Positions 11,570 through 22,216 are shown, counted from the first letter of the stretch. The stretch is DNA of 64,000 bases from Trichobilharzia regenti (GCA_944472135.2 OX235270.1:147265632-147329631); one strand, 5' to 3'. Program-made: numbers and translations. Notes: a model not told the origin generated them from the letters alone.

Positions 11570-12045
11570 TCATTCGGATGAAAATACAAGGCAAAAAGTA
11601 ATTTACCCAAATCACTACTTACTCAACTCATCTGTATTGCTGAAGTCATTTTTGGCTATCGAAACAGAAAAGCCAGATTTCTGTATCCAGGAAAAGCTCG
11701 CTCAACCCCTTCTTCTCTCATAGTATTAATCCCTTTATGCTAAAGTATGCTGATCCCTAATCATATTTTGGCTCTACCGATTTTCCTCGTTTTGTTTCTT
11801 CAGTTTGTATACCCTTCCTTTATTAGGTCAATTGTTACTATTACTATTCTTACTGTGAACTTTCCCCGGTATTATTTCACTAGTTCCACTCGTCATTCTA
11901 ACTCAATTCTGTTTTGCAAGGTTAAATTCTATGCTATTACATTTCACACAATATTACGTAGCGTTTTTATTTTTATTTTATTCGGTTTGCCTACCAATCC
12001 TATAATTGCACACCGCTTTCAAGTTCTATACATCCTATGAATTAT
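11570..12045 (+). mobile_element. PLE C-terminal fragment and 3' untranslated region
   Basis: The reading SVLLKSFLAIETEKPDFCIQEK (about 11625-11700), followed by a stop, matches the C-terminus of the PLEs at 28020-28125 (LLRFAEAIAIKRHKPNLCLQKE) and 19200-19260. The T/C-rich tail after the stop resembles a PLE 3' UTR. Only the last about 40 residues of the endonuclease region remain. Confidence 0.5.
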
Positions 12046-12144
12046 TCCATATATGCCATTAATTGTTTTGCCATTTGCCACTTGACATTTAACTACGATT
12101 ATAATCACAAACATTTTAATTTTAATCATATTTCATGCTACTAC

Positions 12145-12483
12145 TGTAACAAAAGAAGACAAGAGCAAGGCAACAGATAGTTTATTAAGGAAATCAACGC
12201 GTATTTATACATTTCCGTGTACATTATTATAGCCTATTCAAGCAAACAAACACAGTCTTCTGATTGGTTGCTTATTACAGAAAGTTGACCTTGTATCTCT
12301 TTGTGACTGTTTCTTGAATGTCAGGTCACCTATATGTTAACTGTATTTGCCTACGCCAAGTTTGCTCTGATTGGTTGTTGAACCAGTGTCTTGTTCATAT
12401 TTTCTCACGACCAATATTTGCGACACAAACATTGACGTAGAATGCTGTCTACCACTTTTGGCTAGCAGCCACCTCTCACCACA
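12145..12483 (-). mobile_element. Solo LTR, divergent relative of the array LTRs
   Basis: The minus strand starts TGTGGTGAGAG and ends GTTACA. It aligns over its length with the 310-bp LTR of the 29.5-47 kb array: the GCTAGC block, GGTCGTGAGAAAA, AACCAATCAGA, TATAAATACG before the 3' end, and the GGCTCTTGTCTTCTTTTGTTACA-type terminus. It is longer (339 bp) and clearly diverged. No internal coding region adjoins it, so it is a solo LTR. No convincing target-site duplication is seen. Confidence 0.65.
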
Positions 12484-12484
12484 C

Positions 12485-12666
12485 TGTTACTATTTCATGT
12501 ATTCCTACCTATGATTCAATCCCCTCACCGAATATAATTTCTTATAAAAAACCATATATATATATATATATATATACGTCTGTACAGCTTGATAATAAAT
12601 TCCTTGTTGTAAAGAATCTCTTCGCTGAATCATCCCTTGCTTTGAATTTCTATATGGAAATAACAT
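12485..12666 (+). mobile_element. Possible second LTR abutting the solo LTR (low support)
   Basis: The segment starts TGTTACTATTTC and ends GAAATAACA, so the ends are inverted TGTTA/TAACA. It contains a TATAAAA-like box, a TA run and AATAAA. These are typical LTR attributes, but there is only one copy in the window and no primer-binding site directly follows, so the call is tentative. Confidence 0.25.
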
Positions 12667-12944
12667 CACAGTGCTTCATATCATGGTGGCTTCAAACAAA
12701 ATTATGTCAAATTTATCTTCCTTGTAAAGGTCAAAAGTCATGAATAAAAGTGTTGTGTCTACGTAGGTGAATTGATCATCGCCATGCAGGAAGATGACGT
12801 TAAAGGTTATAGCATCTTGAAGTTGTGTCATAACAAAGAGAGGATATCATTTGCTCAGTGGTGACTGAAAACTGCATTGACGATGCGTATTTCCTTCTCT
12901 TTTTGAACTTATTAGCTAATTATTATTATTGTTGTTTCCTTTAA
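12667..12944. other. Spacer without recognised gene
   Basis: No motif recognised. Confidence 0.5.
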
Positions 12945-14082
12945 TTCCTAGAGGAACATAAGGCTTCAGCCGCCCAAGTCTCCATTGCCTTCAGTTTTCT
13001 GACAACTTTGTCACCCAACTCCAAGTCTGCCCACATGCTCTCATCTCCTCCTCACATGACCTCATCCAAGTCACCCTGCACTTGCACTCACGACCAACTC
13101 GCCACCCGCCTCTCTTTCGGCCTGGTTCCACTCGAGCGATGGCTTGTCTAGTGATGTCACTCACTTGATGGTTTCCTCAGAGTATGGTCACAGTCCAATC
13201 CATCTTCATTTCTTCCTGCTTATTTGTTTCACAATCGGTTCCTGCCAGGTTGGTTCGCTCATTGCCAGAGTTCCCACCCTGTTGCTGATCCTTTCTGGTC
13301 GGACATCTGATCTTGAGTGGTATTGAGCGAAGACAACTGATAATGAAGGTCTGAAGTTTGTTTGAGATGCTCCTAATGACACGCAGTGCAAGTCTCTGAT
13401 CCGTATGGTGAGCAGCACTGACTGACTTCACATTGGAGTTGAAAATCCGGATGTTATTTTTGATGGTGAGTGATGTTGACCTCCACACAGACTTTAGGGT
13501 AATGAAAGCCTGTCTTGCTTCTCCGATTCTGGCTTTGATATCTTCGAGATTTATGTCCACCAGTAGTTGAAACAATGCTTCCCATGTAGGTAGGTGGGTA
13601 GGTGAAGGAGATTGTTTCTTTCAGGTTCCTCCGATTTATGATGGCTGATTGTTGTCTGTTGTTGTTGCTGTTGGTGTTGGCCAGGAATCATGATCACTTC
13701 CGTTTTCTCTATGTTCACCTGAAGTCAAATCTTCTGCGGATGCTCCTCCTGCTGCCAGCTTGTTGCTTTTCACTTGCATATCTTCCAGTTTGTGAGAAAT
13801 CAGACATATGTCATCGGCAAAGTCCAGATCCTTCAAGTTCTATTTTTGTGTGAGTCCCTATTATGCCTGTTTCCTTACTGCCCGCTGTCTGTCGCCCCGT
13901 AGTAGCGAAGTAGTTGCCGAATCACCTCTTGATCGACGCTGTCGAAGGCCTTTTCAAAGTCAATGAAGTTCAGATAGAGGAAGTTGAACTTGTTAGCTAA
14001 AGGTACCTGAAATGATAGTCTCTGAATGATAGTGTTCTCACTGAGGCTTGATCGTGGATGATGAGTTGCCATAAATATCAAA
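12945..14082 (-). mobile_element. RTE (SR2-like) LINE fragment
   Basis: On the minus strand, in order: YLNFIDFEKAFDSVDQEV (RT motif A, about 13900-13990), a deletion of motif B, DLDFADDICLISHKLEDMQ (motif C, about 13770-13835), a CAA-rich stretch, and DIKARIGEARQAFITLKSVW and IFNSNVKSV (thumb). Next come LKIRCPTRKDQQQG and the 3' terminus GRLKPYVPL (about 12960), ending in an AAT-type tail near 12945. Motif A and FADD are retained but frames are broken between 13836 and 13875 and again near 13580. Confidence 0.8.
13177..13575 (-). pseudogene. RTE LINE thumb / C-terminal segment
   Basis: A 132-residue open segment covering the RT thumb (ARIGEARQAFITLKSVWRS, IKNNIRIFNSNVKSV) and the connection region (NKLQTFIISCLRSIPLKIRCP). 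Related segments occur at 24947-25312 and 58421-58693. It is a fragment of the LINE polyprotein without a start of its own. Confidence 0.7.
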
Positions 14083-14565
14083 TAACATAATTTCGTAATC
14101 TTCAGACGTCGTCGAAGTGTTCATACTTTGAGCAGATATGTCAGTGCATACTAACGTTTAAATAACTGTTACTTATTACTAATCGAAGCTCACTTTAATC
14201 ACTGCTAAACACACAGATCAAAATTTTAGTAGATTAGACTTTGATTCAGATGAAGTTTAACGTTTGAATGTTTTAGAAAAGTATGTATATAACAAAAGAC
14301 AGGAATATTTCATATATATATATATATATCTTCTACGCTTATTTTTCATCATAGAAAGGTACAATGTCTTCTACATATTTTCTGTCGCTGTCAAGTGAAA
14401 TGATTTTCTCTCTCTGTCAAACAAATATGAATGTACCATTTCATTGACGTGGATACATTTTTCATCCTTCAACTAGCTAAAAATGATATAACTAACCAAG
14501 CGTTAAATATTTATATCTACATATGAAATACAACAGATTATTTTGTAATACAGACTGAAGTGATC
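14083..14565. other. AT-rich spacer with short TA tract
   Basis: Contains a short (TA)n near 14310-14330. No gene recognised. Confidence 0.5.
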
Positions 14566-14569
14566 CACA

Positions 14570-15655
14570 AGGGAAAACTAACTCGGCGAGGCGTTTGGAG
14601 TAAACACAGGAGTCAGACAAGGGTTTGGTCGACTGGATTATGCATCAGGCAGTGAATGGGAAACGAGAATTCAGGAATATCCTGGACCGACGTGAAGAAC
14701 ATAGAAGACCTGGATTTCGCGCATGGATAATTTATGTTTGATGTCACACACACACACACAAAATCGAAGACTTACAAGCGAAAACCGACCGACAAACTGG
14801 TCGAAGAAGCAGCTGACGAAGACAGGACTCCATGTGAACATAGACAAGACGGAGATGATGAAAATAACCAACCAACAACAACAACAGCAGAAACATCCAG
14901 CGTCAATCACCATCAACGTGTGGGAGGGATTTGAAAGAGGTTACTTCATTCACTCACTTATCTAGGAAGCATTGTCTCAACTACAGGAAGTCGGAACGGA
15001 CGAGGATATCAAATCGAGCGAGAATCGCGAAGGTGAGCGAGAAACACATTCATTCATCAACCTCAAACCAATCTGGAAATCTTCGTCACTCAGCCAGCAT
15101 CAACAACAAAATTCACTCGGATTTTCAATACAAACGTCAAGTCAGTCAGTTCTTCTATACGGATCAGAATTTGTAACTTGGTGGGTGAGTCACAAAAAAT
15201 ATTTCCAACAGCCTGTTGCAGACCTTCATCAACAACTAACTGTCTTCGCTGGCTCTATACTCAAGATCAGATGGCCGGGCTGGAAAAAATCACCAACAAG
15301 AAACTATGGGAACAAACAAACAAAACAATAACTAATCACCAACCAACAAATATGCAGGAGAAAGTGTATTGAGATGGATCGGAGACTCGCTGAGGTGACG
15401 GCTGGGTGACATCGCGCGCGCGTCAGGCCATTGCTTGAGTGGAACCAGGCGAAAGGGAAGCGGCGAGTGGGACGTCAGTGCAAGGGTGACATGCAGGAGG
15501 AGATCGTGTGTGTAAAGAGGAGTTGAAAGAGTATGGACTAACATGTATGCAGGTGAAAAGTACAGCAGAAGGAAGACAGAAGTGGCAAGTGGAGACGTAC
15601 AGTTGAAGCCGTATGTTCTACTAGGAACCCAAGGGAACTATAATAATGATAACAC
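14570..15655 (+). mobile_element. RTE (SR2-like) LINE fragment
   Basis: It begins in the region between motifs B and C (GEAFGVNTGVRQG-like DNA at 14590-14625) and continues through the KNIEDLDFA region (about 14695). VNIDKTEMMKITNQQQQQQ follows (about 14835-14890), with only a short CAA run where other copies have the TTGG expansion. It then passes degraded thumb sequence and ends at LKPYVLLGTQGN (about 15605-15650). Frames are broken several times; it is a pseudogene. Confidence 0.75.
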
Positions 15656-15739
15656 AGACTGAAGCTAATAGTGTTGTTGAAAGAGGTGACTGTATTTTGT
15701 CTGAATAGTGAAACTAGCGTTCACCGTTCACTTTTTTGT

Positions 15740-15910
15740 CAAAGCTTGACTGCACGCAGCTATTTTGATACAAGTATGGAATTTTCAGCAAGTAATATCG
15801 GTAGCTCAGATTTAGCAGGTCAACCATTGATATCAAGTGTGCGTCGGCCGTGGAGCAAACCCCTGACCATGGTCAGCGAGTGCCCTAACCGCTGTGCCAT
15901 CGACGCAAGT
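15740..15910 (-). mobile_element. tRNA-headed SINE
   Basis: On the minus strand a perfect pol III A-box (TGGCACAGCGG, 15889-15899) is followed at tRNA spacing by a B-box-like GGGGTTTGCTCC (15852-15863). The SINE body then continues to about 15740 (TGATATCAATGGTTGACC... CATACTTGTATCAAAAT). The same body occurs antisense in each unit of the tandem array (about 29870-30065). Transcription by RNA polymerase III from the internal boxes is inferred. Confidence 0.6.
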
Positions 15911-15989
15911 CACGTAGGAAGAAAGAAAAGAGAAAGAAGAAAAACACTAGGTAGAGAAAGTGAATCAATTGGTGAATTATCATTGTAAA

Positions 15990-16290
15990 CAGTATGCTGC
16001 TTCCCATCTCTTCATCTTTCCTGGAGTACTTAAGAACGACTTTGTCATACTGCAAAGGGCACTAAAAACCATCAGTGGGGTGAGTGGGATGTTGCTAAAC
16101 CAACTCCTTAATACTATTGTTGATAGGCAATTGGATTCTTTCAAGAACTTAGTAAATGTTATCCTGTCAAACTCTGAATATCCCCTCCATACACAATTCT
16201 ATCTATGCATCTATCTCATCCCTTAAAACTAGAAGCACACGTAGAGTACAGTTGGCTCGGACGACTACGTACAAAAACCCTACGATACTT
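15990..16290 (+). mobile_element. CR1/SR1-type LINE ORF2 C-terminal fragment
   Basis: The reading VILQRALKTISGVSGML ... DRQLDSFKNLVNVILSNSEYPLH (about 16040-16195) matches the 'L..IQ.RAL..I' plus 'L..R......LF' region after the RT of CR1/jockey LINEs. A frameshift follows and the next frame gives a TRSTRRVQLARTTTYKNPTI-type C-terminus (about 16230-16285). No RT core remains. Confidence 0.5.
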
Positions 16291-16294
16291 CATT

Positions 16295-17078
16295 TGCCAG
16301 ACATACATTCTATGTGATGAGAAAAGTGTGTAAGGCAGGAAATTAACAACTAACTTACTGAGGAACTCACTCTAAGTAAATGCCAGTGCTTTTTGTTCTC
16401 ATGGTTAGTCGTCGTCGTTAATATTTTCATTTGATTTAATTTTATATTCGTTTCTTATTCAACAAGTGTCGTATTTTAATTATTGCCCTAGTAATAAGAA
16501 AATTGAATACAGTATTGTATTACATTCTGAAAATTCCATATTTGTACCAAACGTACTGTACCAAAAATAGTAGTATAATTCAGGCTAACTTGAAATACTC
16601 ATGAAATCGTATGAATTTCCTGATTTCCTTATTATTTTAATGTTACCCTTGTCAAGATTACGTAAATTTGTTACCTATTCCTGGTTGTACAGCCTAGCTG
16701 ATGACTTCATGGAGAAAATATTTTAAGCATCGGATACGTTACTGTGGTGATTGACAATTTCTATCTCTGTATTGTTTAAATGCTTACTATTGCTTGTTAA
16801 TATATTTCTTATATGAATTGAATATAATTCCGCTAAATACAAATTCCTGAATTCCGCCCTCTCTGTGTTTTGGTTGAATTCTTGTAATTCGGTCATCTCG
16901 AAATACTAGTACTACGATTACAAAATATTACAACAGTTACCGATCCTGATGAACAAATGTTCCCAAGATAAAATCAAAGCTTGGGGTAGATCAAGCTAGT
17001 CTCTCATGTACGATAAACATTTGCCTGAAAACGTAACGTAGAGAGATAATATAAAAGAAAAGCAAGAAGCACTTTTAT
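16295..17078. other. AT-rich spacer without recognised gene
   Basis: No coding frame, tRNA or repeat recognised. Confidence 0.5.
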
Positions 17079-17079
17079 T

Positions 17080-17412
17080 AAAACGTAGAAACAGGAAAGG
17101 CTAGGCAAAAATTTCACCTGAAAGAAGAACAAGTAATTTCCAGTGGCAGAACTAAACGACTTAGAAAATGGATGAAGTTTATTCAATATGGGAAAGAACT
17201 GAGAAAGATTTCTGCAATGTCTCACACAATTCTTCCCAACAATCAACTAACTTGAAAAAAGCAAGAAGGATAGATGGGTACAAGGAGAATATGATCAAAT
17301 CTCTTGTTATTTCGAGAATTCCTCTCAACCGGCTATAATCCGAACAGCACAGAAATATAAATTACACTAAAGATTTGACTAAACGTTTTCCATGATGACA
17401 AAGAGCAATTGG
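17080..17412 (+). repeat. Left arm of a 0.3-kb inverted repeat (partner 20330-20632)
   Basis: The reverse complement of 20330-20632 aligns closely with this arm, including CCATTTTCTAAGTCG, the CAATATGGGAAAGAACTGAGAAAG block, GAATATGATCAAATCTCTTG and CTCAACCGGCTATA. The arms are separated by about 2.9 kb containing several PLE fragments. Confidence 0.8.
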
Positions 17413-17445
17413 TTATAACTGAGAGCAGCTTAAGTTCGGAATGAT

Positions 17446-17640
17446 AAGCGCCATCTATTGCACACAGGCCATGTTGTGGACAGTCTGAAGGCGTTCAAAA
17501 TAATCAACAGGCAAAAAATACCCAGCCTGCTAAGCTTATTTGGGTCAATCACTACCAAACAATTGAAACCAAATCTATGTATGCAGAAAGAGACGGTGGT
17601 AAATCTTGCACTACCTTGTATCAGAATCTTATTACGTGTC
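17446..17640 (+). mobile_element. PLE C-terminal fragment
   Basis: The frame beginning near 17446 reads RHLLHTGHVVDSLKAFKI, then SLLSLF and KPNLCMQKETVVNLALPC. This is the same order as the end of the PLE at 27940-28125 (HVDTGHFVEISKSFKI ... KPNLCLQKESVVNLSL). It is the last part of the GIY-YIG region only. Confidence 0.65.
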
Positions 17641-17719
17641 ATTTTCTGTCCTATACATAAAATCTTATTCATTCGCATAAACATGAATCTTTCTGACCCC
17701 CTTTCAGCAATTTTTTAAA

Positions 17720-18530
17720 AACAAAAGACGTAGTTCAGTGAAGAGTCGCATTTCGCCAGCGAATTCATTTACTTAGCTGTACAATCCCAATCACATATAC
17801 TTATCTTTGTATGTGTGTCTACATTAGGTTTGTCCGATAACGCCTACTTCAGGGTGATTTACAAACTGAAGAACGACCTACCAAAGGCAGTACTCTTTCA
17901 TCTCCCTGCTATTGCTAAAGTCTTAGCCATTTGGTTGGAAAAACCAGAGGTATGTTAACAAAGAAAAGTCATCCAAACACTTCTACTATCTTGATAACAA
18001 CTATCTTGGTGTTCACCTCTACTGACTTGATGTTTCTCTGCTGGTTTCTTCTTTTCCTGATAACATCTGTAATGTTTACAACATCTAAATTATTGCGTAT
18101 TTTCCCTTGTTTCTGTCTGCATCTTCATCACAACTCACTCATAAAACTATTCATCTTATAACGCATCTTATTACTCTGTCACCCTCATTCAACACTTAAT
18201 TCATGCGTTAATAAGTATGTTATCTGACAACTAATCACCACTATACTATCCTCTTACAAGTCTTCATCTACCCTTCACCCACCTCCACGACGCACCACCG
18301 CTCCTACTTACAGTTGGATTACTCATCATATTTTTTGAAATGTTGTCTTGACAACAATAACTCAAACTTATTTTTATTCTTATCGGACAAACCGAATGTA
18401 GACACACATACAGAGAGAGAGAGAGAGAGAGATAAGTATATGTGATTGGGATTGTACAGCTAAGTGAATGAATCCACCGGTGAAATGCTACTCTTTGCTG
18501 AACTACGTGTTTTTTTGTTTTCATCAATAT
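17720..18530 (+). mobile_element. PLE tail with about 130-bp terminal inverted repeats
   Basis: The 17722-17848 segment is repeated in inverted orientation at about 18390-18524 (GTAGTTCAG, TTAGCTGTACAATCCCAATC, TGTGTCTACATT, GTTTGTCCGATAA). Inside, NAYFRVIYKLKNDLPKAVLF (about 17840-17905) is a PLE C-terminal motif, followed by a T/C-rich 3' UTR. The part 17850-18530 recurs almost unchanged on the minus strand at 50280-50960. Inverted partial terminal repeats are known in PLEs. Confidence 0.65.
18412..18432. repeat. (GA)n microsatellite
   Basis: A run of about ten GA units inside the right inverted repeat of the PLE tail. The homologous site at 50380-50397 has a shorter (CT)n. Confidence 0.95.
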
Positions 18531-18534
18531 CTGG

Positions 18535-19155
18535 CTGGGGATTATTCATGATTTTTATAAAAACACTCTATGTGGTTACATGAGGTAGTCAGACTTCGTT
18601 TCTACCCAGAAAAGCTTTTTGAACTCTGCCTGTTTTATTACCAAGCCTACTTGGCAAATTATTCTTTAAACGGTCAATACTTTTAGCTTTTAATTATTTG
18701 ACAATGGACACCATTTCTGGACTAATGCTACACTTAGTTTTTCAAATATTCCCATTATTAATATTAGAACAAGACATATTAAGCGAACAATATTGTTGTT
18801 TTCTCAATGAGATCTTCTTCAGGCTTTACTTTAATTTACACAGTTTATACATAATAAAATTTTAACCAATGACGGTGAGTTTGTGCATCAAATAATAATA
18901 ATAATAATGACAATATTAATAATGTGATAGATGTTTTGAATGTCAGTAATAACGATGATTATAGTGATAACGAAATATTGATAATAAGGTTTATGCAGGT
19001 GGCGATAAGAATAACGGTGTCAGTTATACGTGTATATGTAGACAATTCAATAAATAAATAAATAAATTAGATCAAATCTTTAAAGGTGAAGTGGGCAGAT
19101 AATCAGAGTTTAAATAGATATCATAAAAATACGAAGAAGATGGATAATAAGAAAG
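18535..19155. other. Spacer rich in AAT and GAT runs
   Basis: Low-complexity trinucleotide stretches near 18890-18910 and 19060. No gene recognised. Confidence 0.5.
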
Positions 19156-19159
19156 GGTG

Positions 19160-20170
19160 GGAGGGTTTTTAATTGGAATTTACCTAGGCAAGCAAGGGAG
19201 AGACAAATGTAGTACAAACGTCTTTTGTATACAAGGACCGGAATTGTTCTCTCGAATTCCCATAGCTTCGGCTATGTGTAAAAGACGGATTCGAATATCG
19301 TTCGAAAGGCTTGATGGAATGCGATAGATAACTTTGAAGGCTCTATTTTTGTCCACTTGGTGACCGCTATCAATCAAATCAGCCAAAATAGAACTTCTTA
19401 TAGATTTTATTTGACGTTTTCCGAACCATGAAGAAAGATGCTCATGAATGCGTTTGCCAAGCTGTATAGTTGTTCGCCCCATATAGCTTTCTCCACAGAA
19501 GCAACTGCATTTATAGATACACATAGAAGTGGGACAGCTAGGTGGCTTGTCTTATTCTTGAGCAATCATGAATGGTCGGCTGGAAAGTGACAAGCAAAGG
19601 GTGACGGCAGTATAAGTCCATGTTATTCCTCTTGATAATCTTAGATGTAGGACTTCACTAACCGCCTCCTCATTAAATTGCGATTTTAGGAACACTTGTA
19701 TCCTTTTAATTATTGTCAATTCCTCTGTATTATACCTGGCGTTCACGTGTCTCCTTACAAATTGACTAGGATAACCCATTTAGACCATTGTATTTTGCAT
19801 GTATTCTAATTCATTTTCTAGGGAGTCATCTGTACAGATCCTTCTTACTCTATTCATGAGACATGAGACCAAATTGACTTTGTATCGAATTGGTGCAAAA
19901 CCGATGAAATGTGTATACATTGTCCTACACGCATAGGTTTTCTATGGACATCTCCCTTGAGTGAACCATCCTCTATTCTGCTCAACTGTACACCAACGAA
20001 GTGTAGTCTGACATCTTCTCTTCAAGTGAAGATTGGCGACGGATGTGTGTCAATAGATTGTATCAACATTTCATTCTTGTCAACCTATTTTCATCAAGAA
20101 TAATAAGCGTATCATGAACATAACGAAAATAAGAATCCATTTTTTCTATTACTTGTATCAAAGAACCCAT
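19160..20170 (-). mobile_element. PLE fragment: RT motif C to GIY-YIG endonuclease
   Basis: On the minus strand, DSYFRYVHDTLII (20102-20138) is the PLE RT motif C, with the catalytic YVDD changed to YVHD. It is followed by degraded thumb sequence, NGYPSQFVRRHVN (about 19740-19780) and IYKCSCFCGESYMGRT (about 19475-19520), the cysteine-rich GIY-YIG entry. The chain continues through LGKRIHEHLSSW and AFKVIYRIPSSLSNDIRIRL to a stop at about 19180. The first Asp of the catalytic pair is replaced, and frames are broken near 19540 and 19800, so it is inactive. Confidence 0.75.
19180..19524 (-). pseudogene. PLE GIY-YIG endonuclease domain segment
   Basis: This is the best-preserved GIY-YIG segment of the window (114 residues). 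It has IYKCSCFCGESYMGRT near the N-terminus, Arg in the GKRIHEH helix, and the C-terminal AEAMGIRENNSGPCIQK motif. In PLEs this domain makes the nick that starts integration. It lacks its own start and is cut off from the RT by a frameshift. Confidence 0.7.
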
Positions 20171-20194
20171 TTTCTTGATCTTTGCATACAAAAG

Positions 20195-20300
20195 AAACTT
20201 CTTCTACCTTTGTCTCTCCCCTCTGCTTGTCTAGATAAATTCTAATTAAAACCCTCCCACCGTTTCTTATTTTCCATTTCCTTCGAACTTTTATAACATT
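20195..20300 (+). repeat. Inverted copy of the PLE 3' UTR
   Basis: The reverse complement of about 20195-20290 matches 19130-19215 (GGGTGGGAGGG, AGACAAGCA, GGGAGAGACAAA, TCTTTTGTAT). The PLE fragment at 19160-20170 is therefore flanked at its upstream side by an inverted copy of its own 3' end. Confidence 0.7.
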
Positions 20301-20329
20301 TATTTAAACTCTTAGTTCTTATCAGTTAC

Positions 20330-20632
20330 TCCTTGTCATCATGGAAAACGTTTACTCAAATCTTTAGTGTAATTTATATTTCTGTACTGTTCGGACTATA
20401 GCCGGTTGAGAGGAGTTCTCGAAATAACAAGAGATTTGATCATATTCTCCTTGTACCCATCTATCCTTCTTGCTTTTTTCAAGTTAGTTGATTGTTGGGA
20501 AGAATTGTGTGAGACATTGCAGAAATCTTTCTCAGTTCTTTCCCATATTGAATAAACTTCATCCATTTTCTAAGTCGTATAGTTCTTCCTCTAGTAATTA
20601 CTTTTGACTAACTTTTCCGGTTTCTACGGTGT
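20330..20632 (-). repeat. Right arm of the 0.3-kb inverted repeat (partner 17080-17412)
   Basis: See the left arm; homologous in reverse complement with a few indels. The arms enclose the PLE fragments between 17.4 and 20.3 kb. Confidence 0.8.
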
Positions 20633-20834
20633 AAAGAAATTTCAAGGAAGATTAAAGTTCTGAAGTTGGGAACGCACAATAAGAAGACAGGTGAGGAAAT
20701 ATGTAATGCATACCTGAAGTAAGCTGACTTCTAATGGTTCATTATTAACTGACAGAATTATTCTGGATTGGACAAGTTAGATATGATAAAGTCTGCAAAA
20801 TAATGCAGTTTCTGACTTATATTGTTATTTACAA

Positions 20835-21170
20835 GTTTGCCCACGGATTGATATCAGTTAGAGAACCATTGAAAACCATGGAGTACTGCCAGACAGCTGT
20901 TTCATCCCAGCTTGAGAATCATCGTCAGTAAGCACCCACTAGTTTTCGAACCAAGGAGCTTCCGGTTACAAAGCAAGCTGGCTCGTGTACTTTTCAGCCA
21001 CTGGGACTCGATTCAATGGTATACGAGCTTGCCTTCTAACCGGAAGCTCCTAGGTTCGAAAACTAGTGGGTGCTTACTGACGATGATTCTCAAGCTAGGA
21101 TGAAACAGCTGTCTGGCAGTACTCCGTGGTTTTCAATGGTTCTCTAACTGATATCAATTCGTAGTCAAAC
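20835..21170. repeat. 336-bp palindrome: two head-to-head hammerhead SINE copies
   Basis: The left arm runs from about 20835 to 20990 and the right arm from about 21019 to 21170. They are near-perfect reverse complements around a spacer of about 28 bp (20991-21018). Each arm holds, reading outward, a tRNA-like piece ending AGGTTCGAA, then GGGTGC.TACTGA, a hammerhead-like core ending GAAACAGCTGTC, and TTTTCAATGGTTCTCTAACTGATATCAA. The same SINE family occurs singly at 51715, 53030 and 60165. The transcript would fold into a long hairpin. Confidence 0.85.
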
Positions 21171-21416
21171 TCGCACAAAACAGATCTAATCCTTACAAAA
21201 CAACTCTTGAAAAGAGGAATTTGTTGAAAAGAATATTGAAGACTGATATCTGAAAAAATGAGGTCAACCAATAAATAACCCTAAAAATGTAGTAAACATA
21301 CGAAATGGTTCTATTTTCATGTATACAGTCATAGCTGCTCTAAAGATTTATAATGCATAAAACCTCAGAAAGACTATAACACATATATAAATATATATGT
21401 GTGTATGGTGGAGTGG

Positions 21417-21428
21417 ATATGCGGCTTG
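21417..21428 (+). repeat. 5' target-site duplication of the RTE copy
   Basis: ATATGCGGCTTG is repeated exactly at 22886-22897, directly after the A-rich tail of the LINE. It marks the insertion boundaries. Confidence 0.85.
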
Positions 21429-22216
21429 ATCGTGGATGCATTGATCATGTGTTCACCCTTCGTCAGTTGTTGGAACACCGCCACACGTATTGCAGGCCAA
21501 CGATCGTTATGTTTCTTGATATTAGGGCTGCCTTCGATTCGTTGGACAGAACTGTGCTCTGGAACTGTCTGTTAGAGAGAGGTGTACCTGAGAAATTTGT
21601 TAACATCTTGAAAGCCCTATACAGAAACACCTCAGGTAGAGTGAGGGCATACAATCAATTATCATCACTATTCCCAACCAACAGTGGGGTCAGACAGGGT
21701 TGCCCAATCTCTCCATTTCTCTTTAACTTTGCCATCGATGACATCCTAGAGTCAGCTCTGAAGGATGTGCGTGAAGGTGGTGTAGATCTGCTACATGGAG
21801 ACAGACTTTTCGACCTCGAGTATGCAGACGATATCGTCTTACTGTGTGATAGCATGCAGGCTGCCCAAATTGCACTTAATCAGTTGGCGATCAGTGTCTG
21901 TAAGTATGGTATGTGGTTTGCGCCGTCTAAGTGCAAAGTACTGTTACAAGGTTGGCAGGAGCCTGTACCTGCACTCACTCTTGCAGATGAACCGCTTGAA
22001 GTTGTCGATAAGTTTGTGTACCTGGGCAGTTGTGTGAGTGCTGGCGAAGGGATGACGGATGAGATTTCCAACCTTATAATGAAGGCTAGGGTGGCATACA
22101 TCAACTTGAGCCACCTATGGCGCCGTCGCGACGTTAGCCTGGCTGTCAAAGGTCGGGTATACAATGCTTCGGTGCGGCCTCCGCTGCTCTACGCCTGCGA
22201 AACCTGGCCTCTCTGA
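21429..22216 (+). pseudogene. RTE reverse transcriptase domain (truncated)
   Basis: Motifs in order: GCIDHVFTLRQLLEHR, IVMFLDIRAAFDSLDR (motif A, catalytic Asp), [16 protein letters not shown] (motif B), [11 protein letters not shown] (motif C with intact YADD), FAPSKCKVLL (motif D) and FVYLGSCVS. The thumb then continues to ACETWPL, where a stop follows. The frame opens upstream into flanking DNA, so no genuine start exists. The catalytic residues are intact, but the N-terminal endonuclease is missing and the C-terminal half continues in other frames (22298-22510, 22510-22683: RWLGHLLRMSPQRLP, LPSWSPRDSLNRWLETL). Confidence 0.85.

Noticed and set aside
11747..12040. 97-residue hydrophobic ORF as a membrane protein
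   Set aside because: It is a T-rich stretch directly after a PLE C-terminus stop and best explained as 3' UTR.
12145..12483. Target-site duplication around the solo LTR
   Set aside because: Flanks ACTAC and CTGTT do not match, so no duplication can be claimed.
18264..18527. Protein frames in the repeat shared by 17850-18530 and 50280-50960
   Set aside because: Conserved on both copies only because the DNA is nearly identical. They overlap a PLE 3' UTR, and the real PLE frame is a different one.
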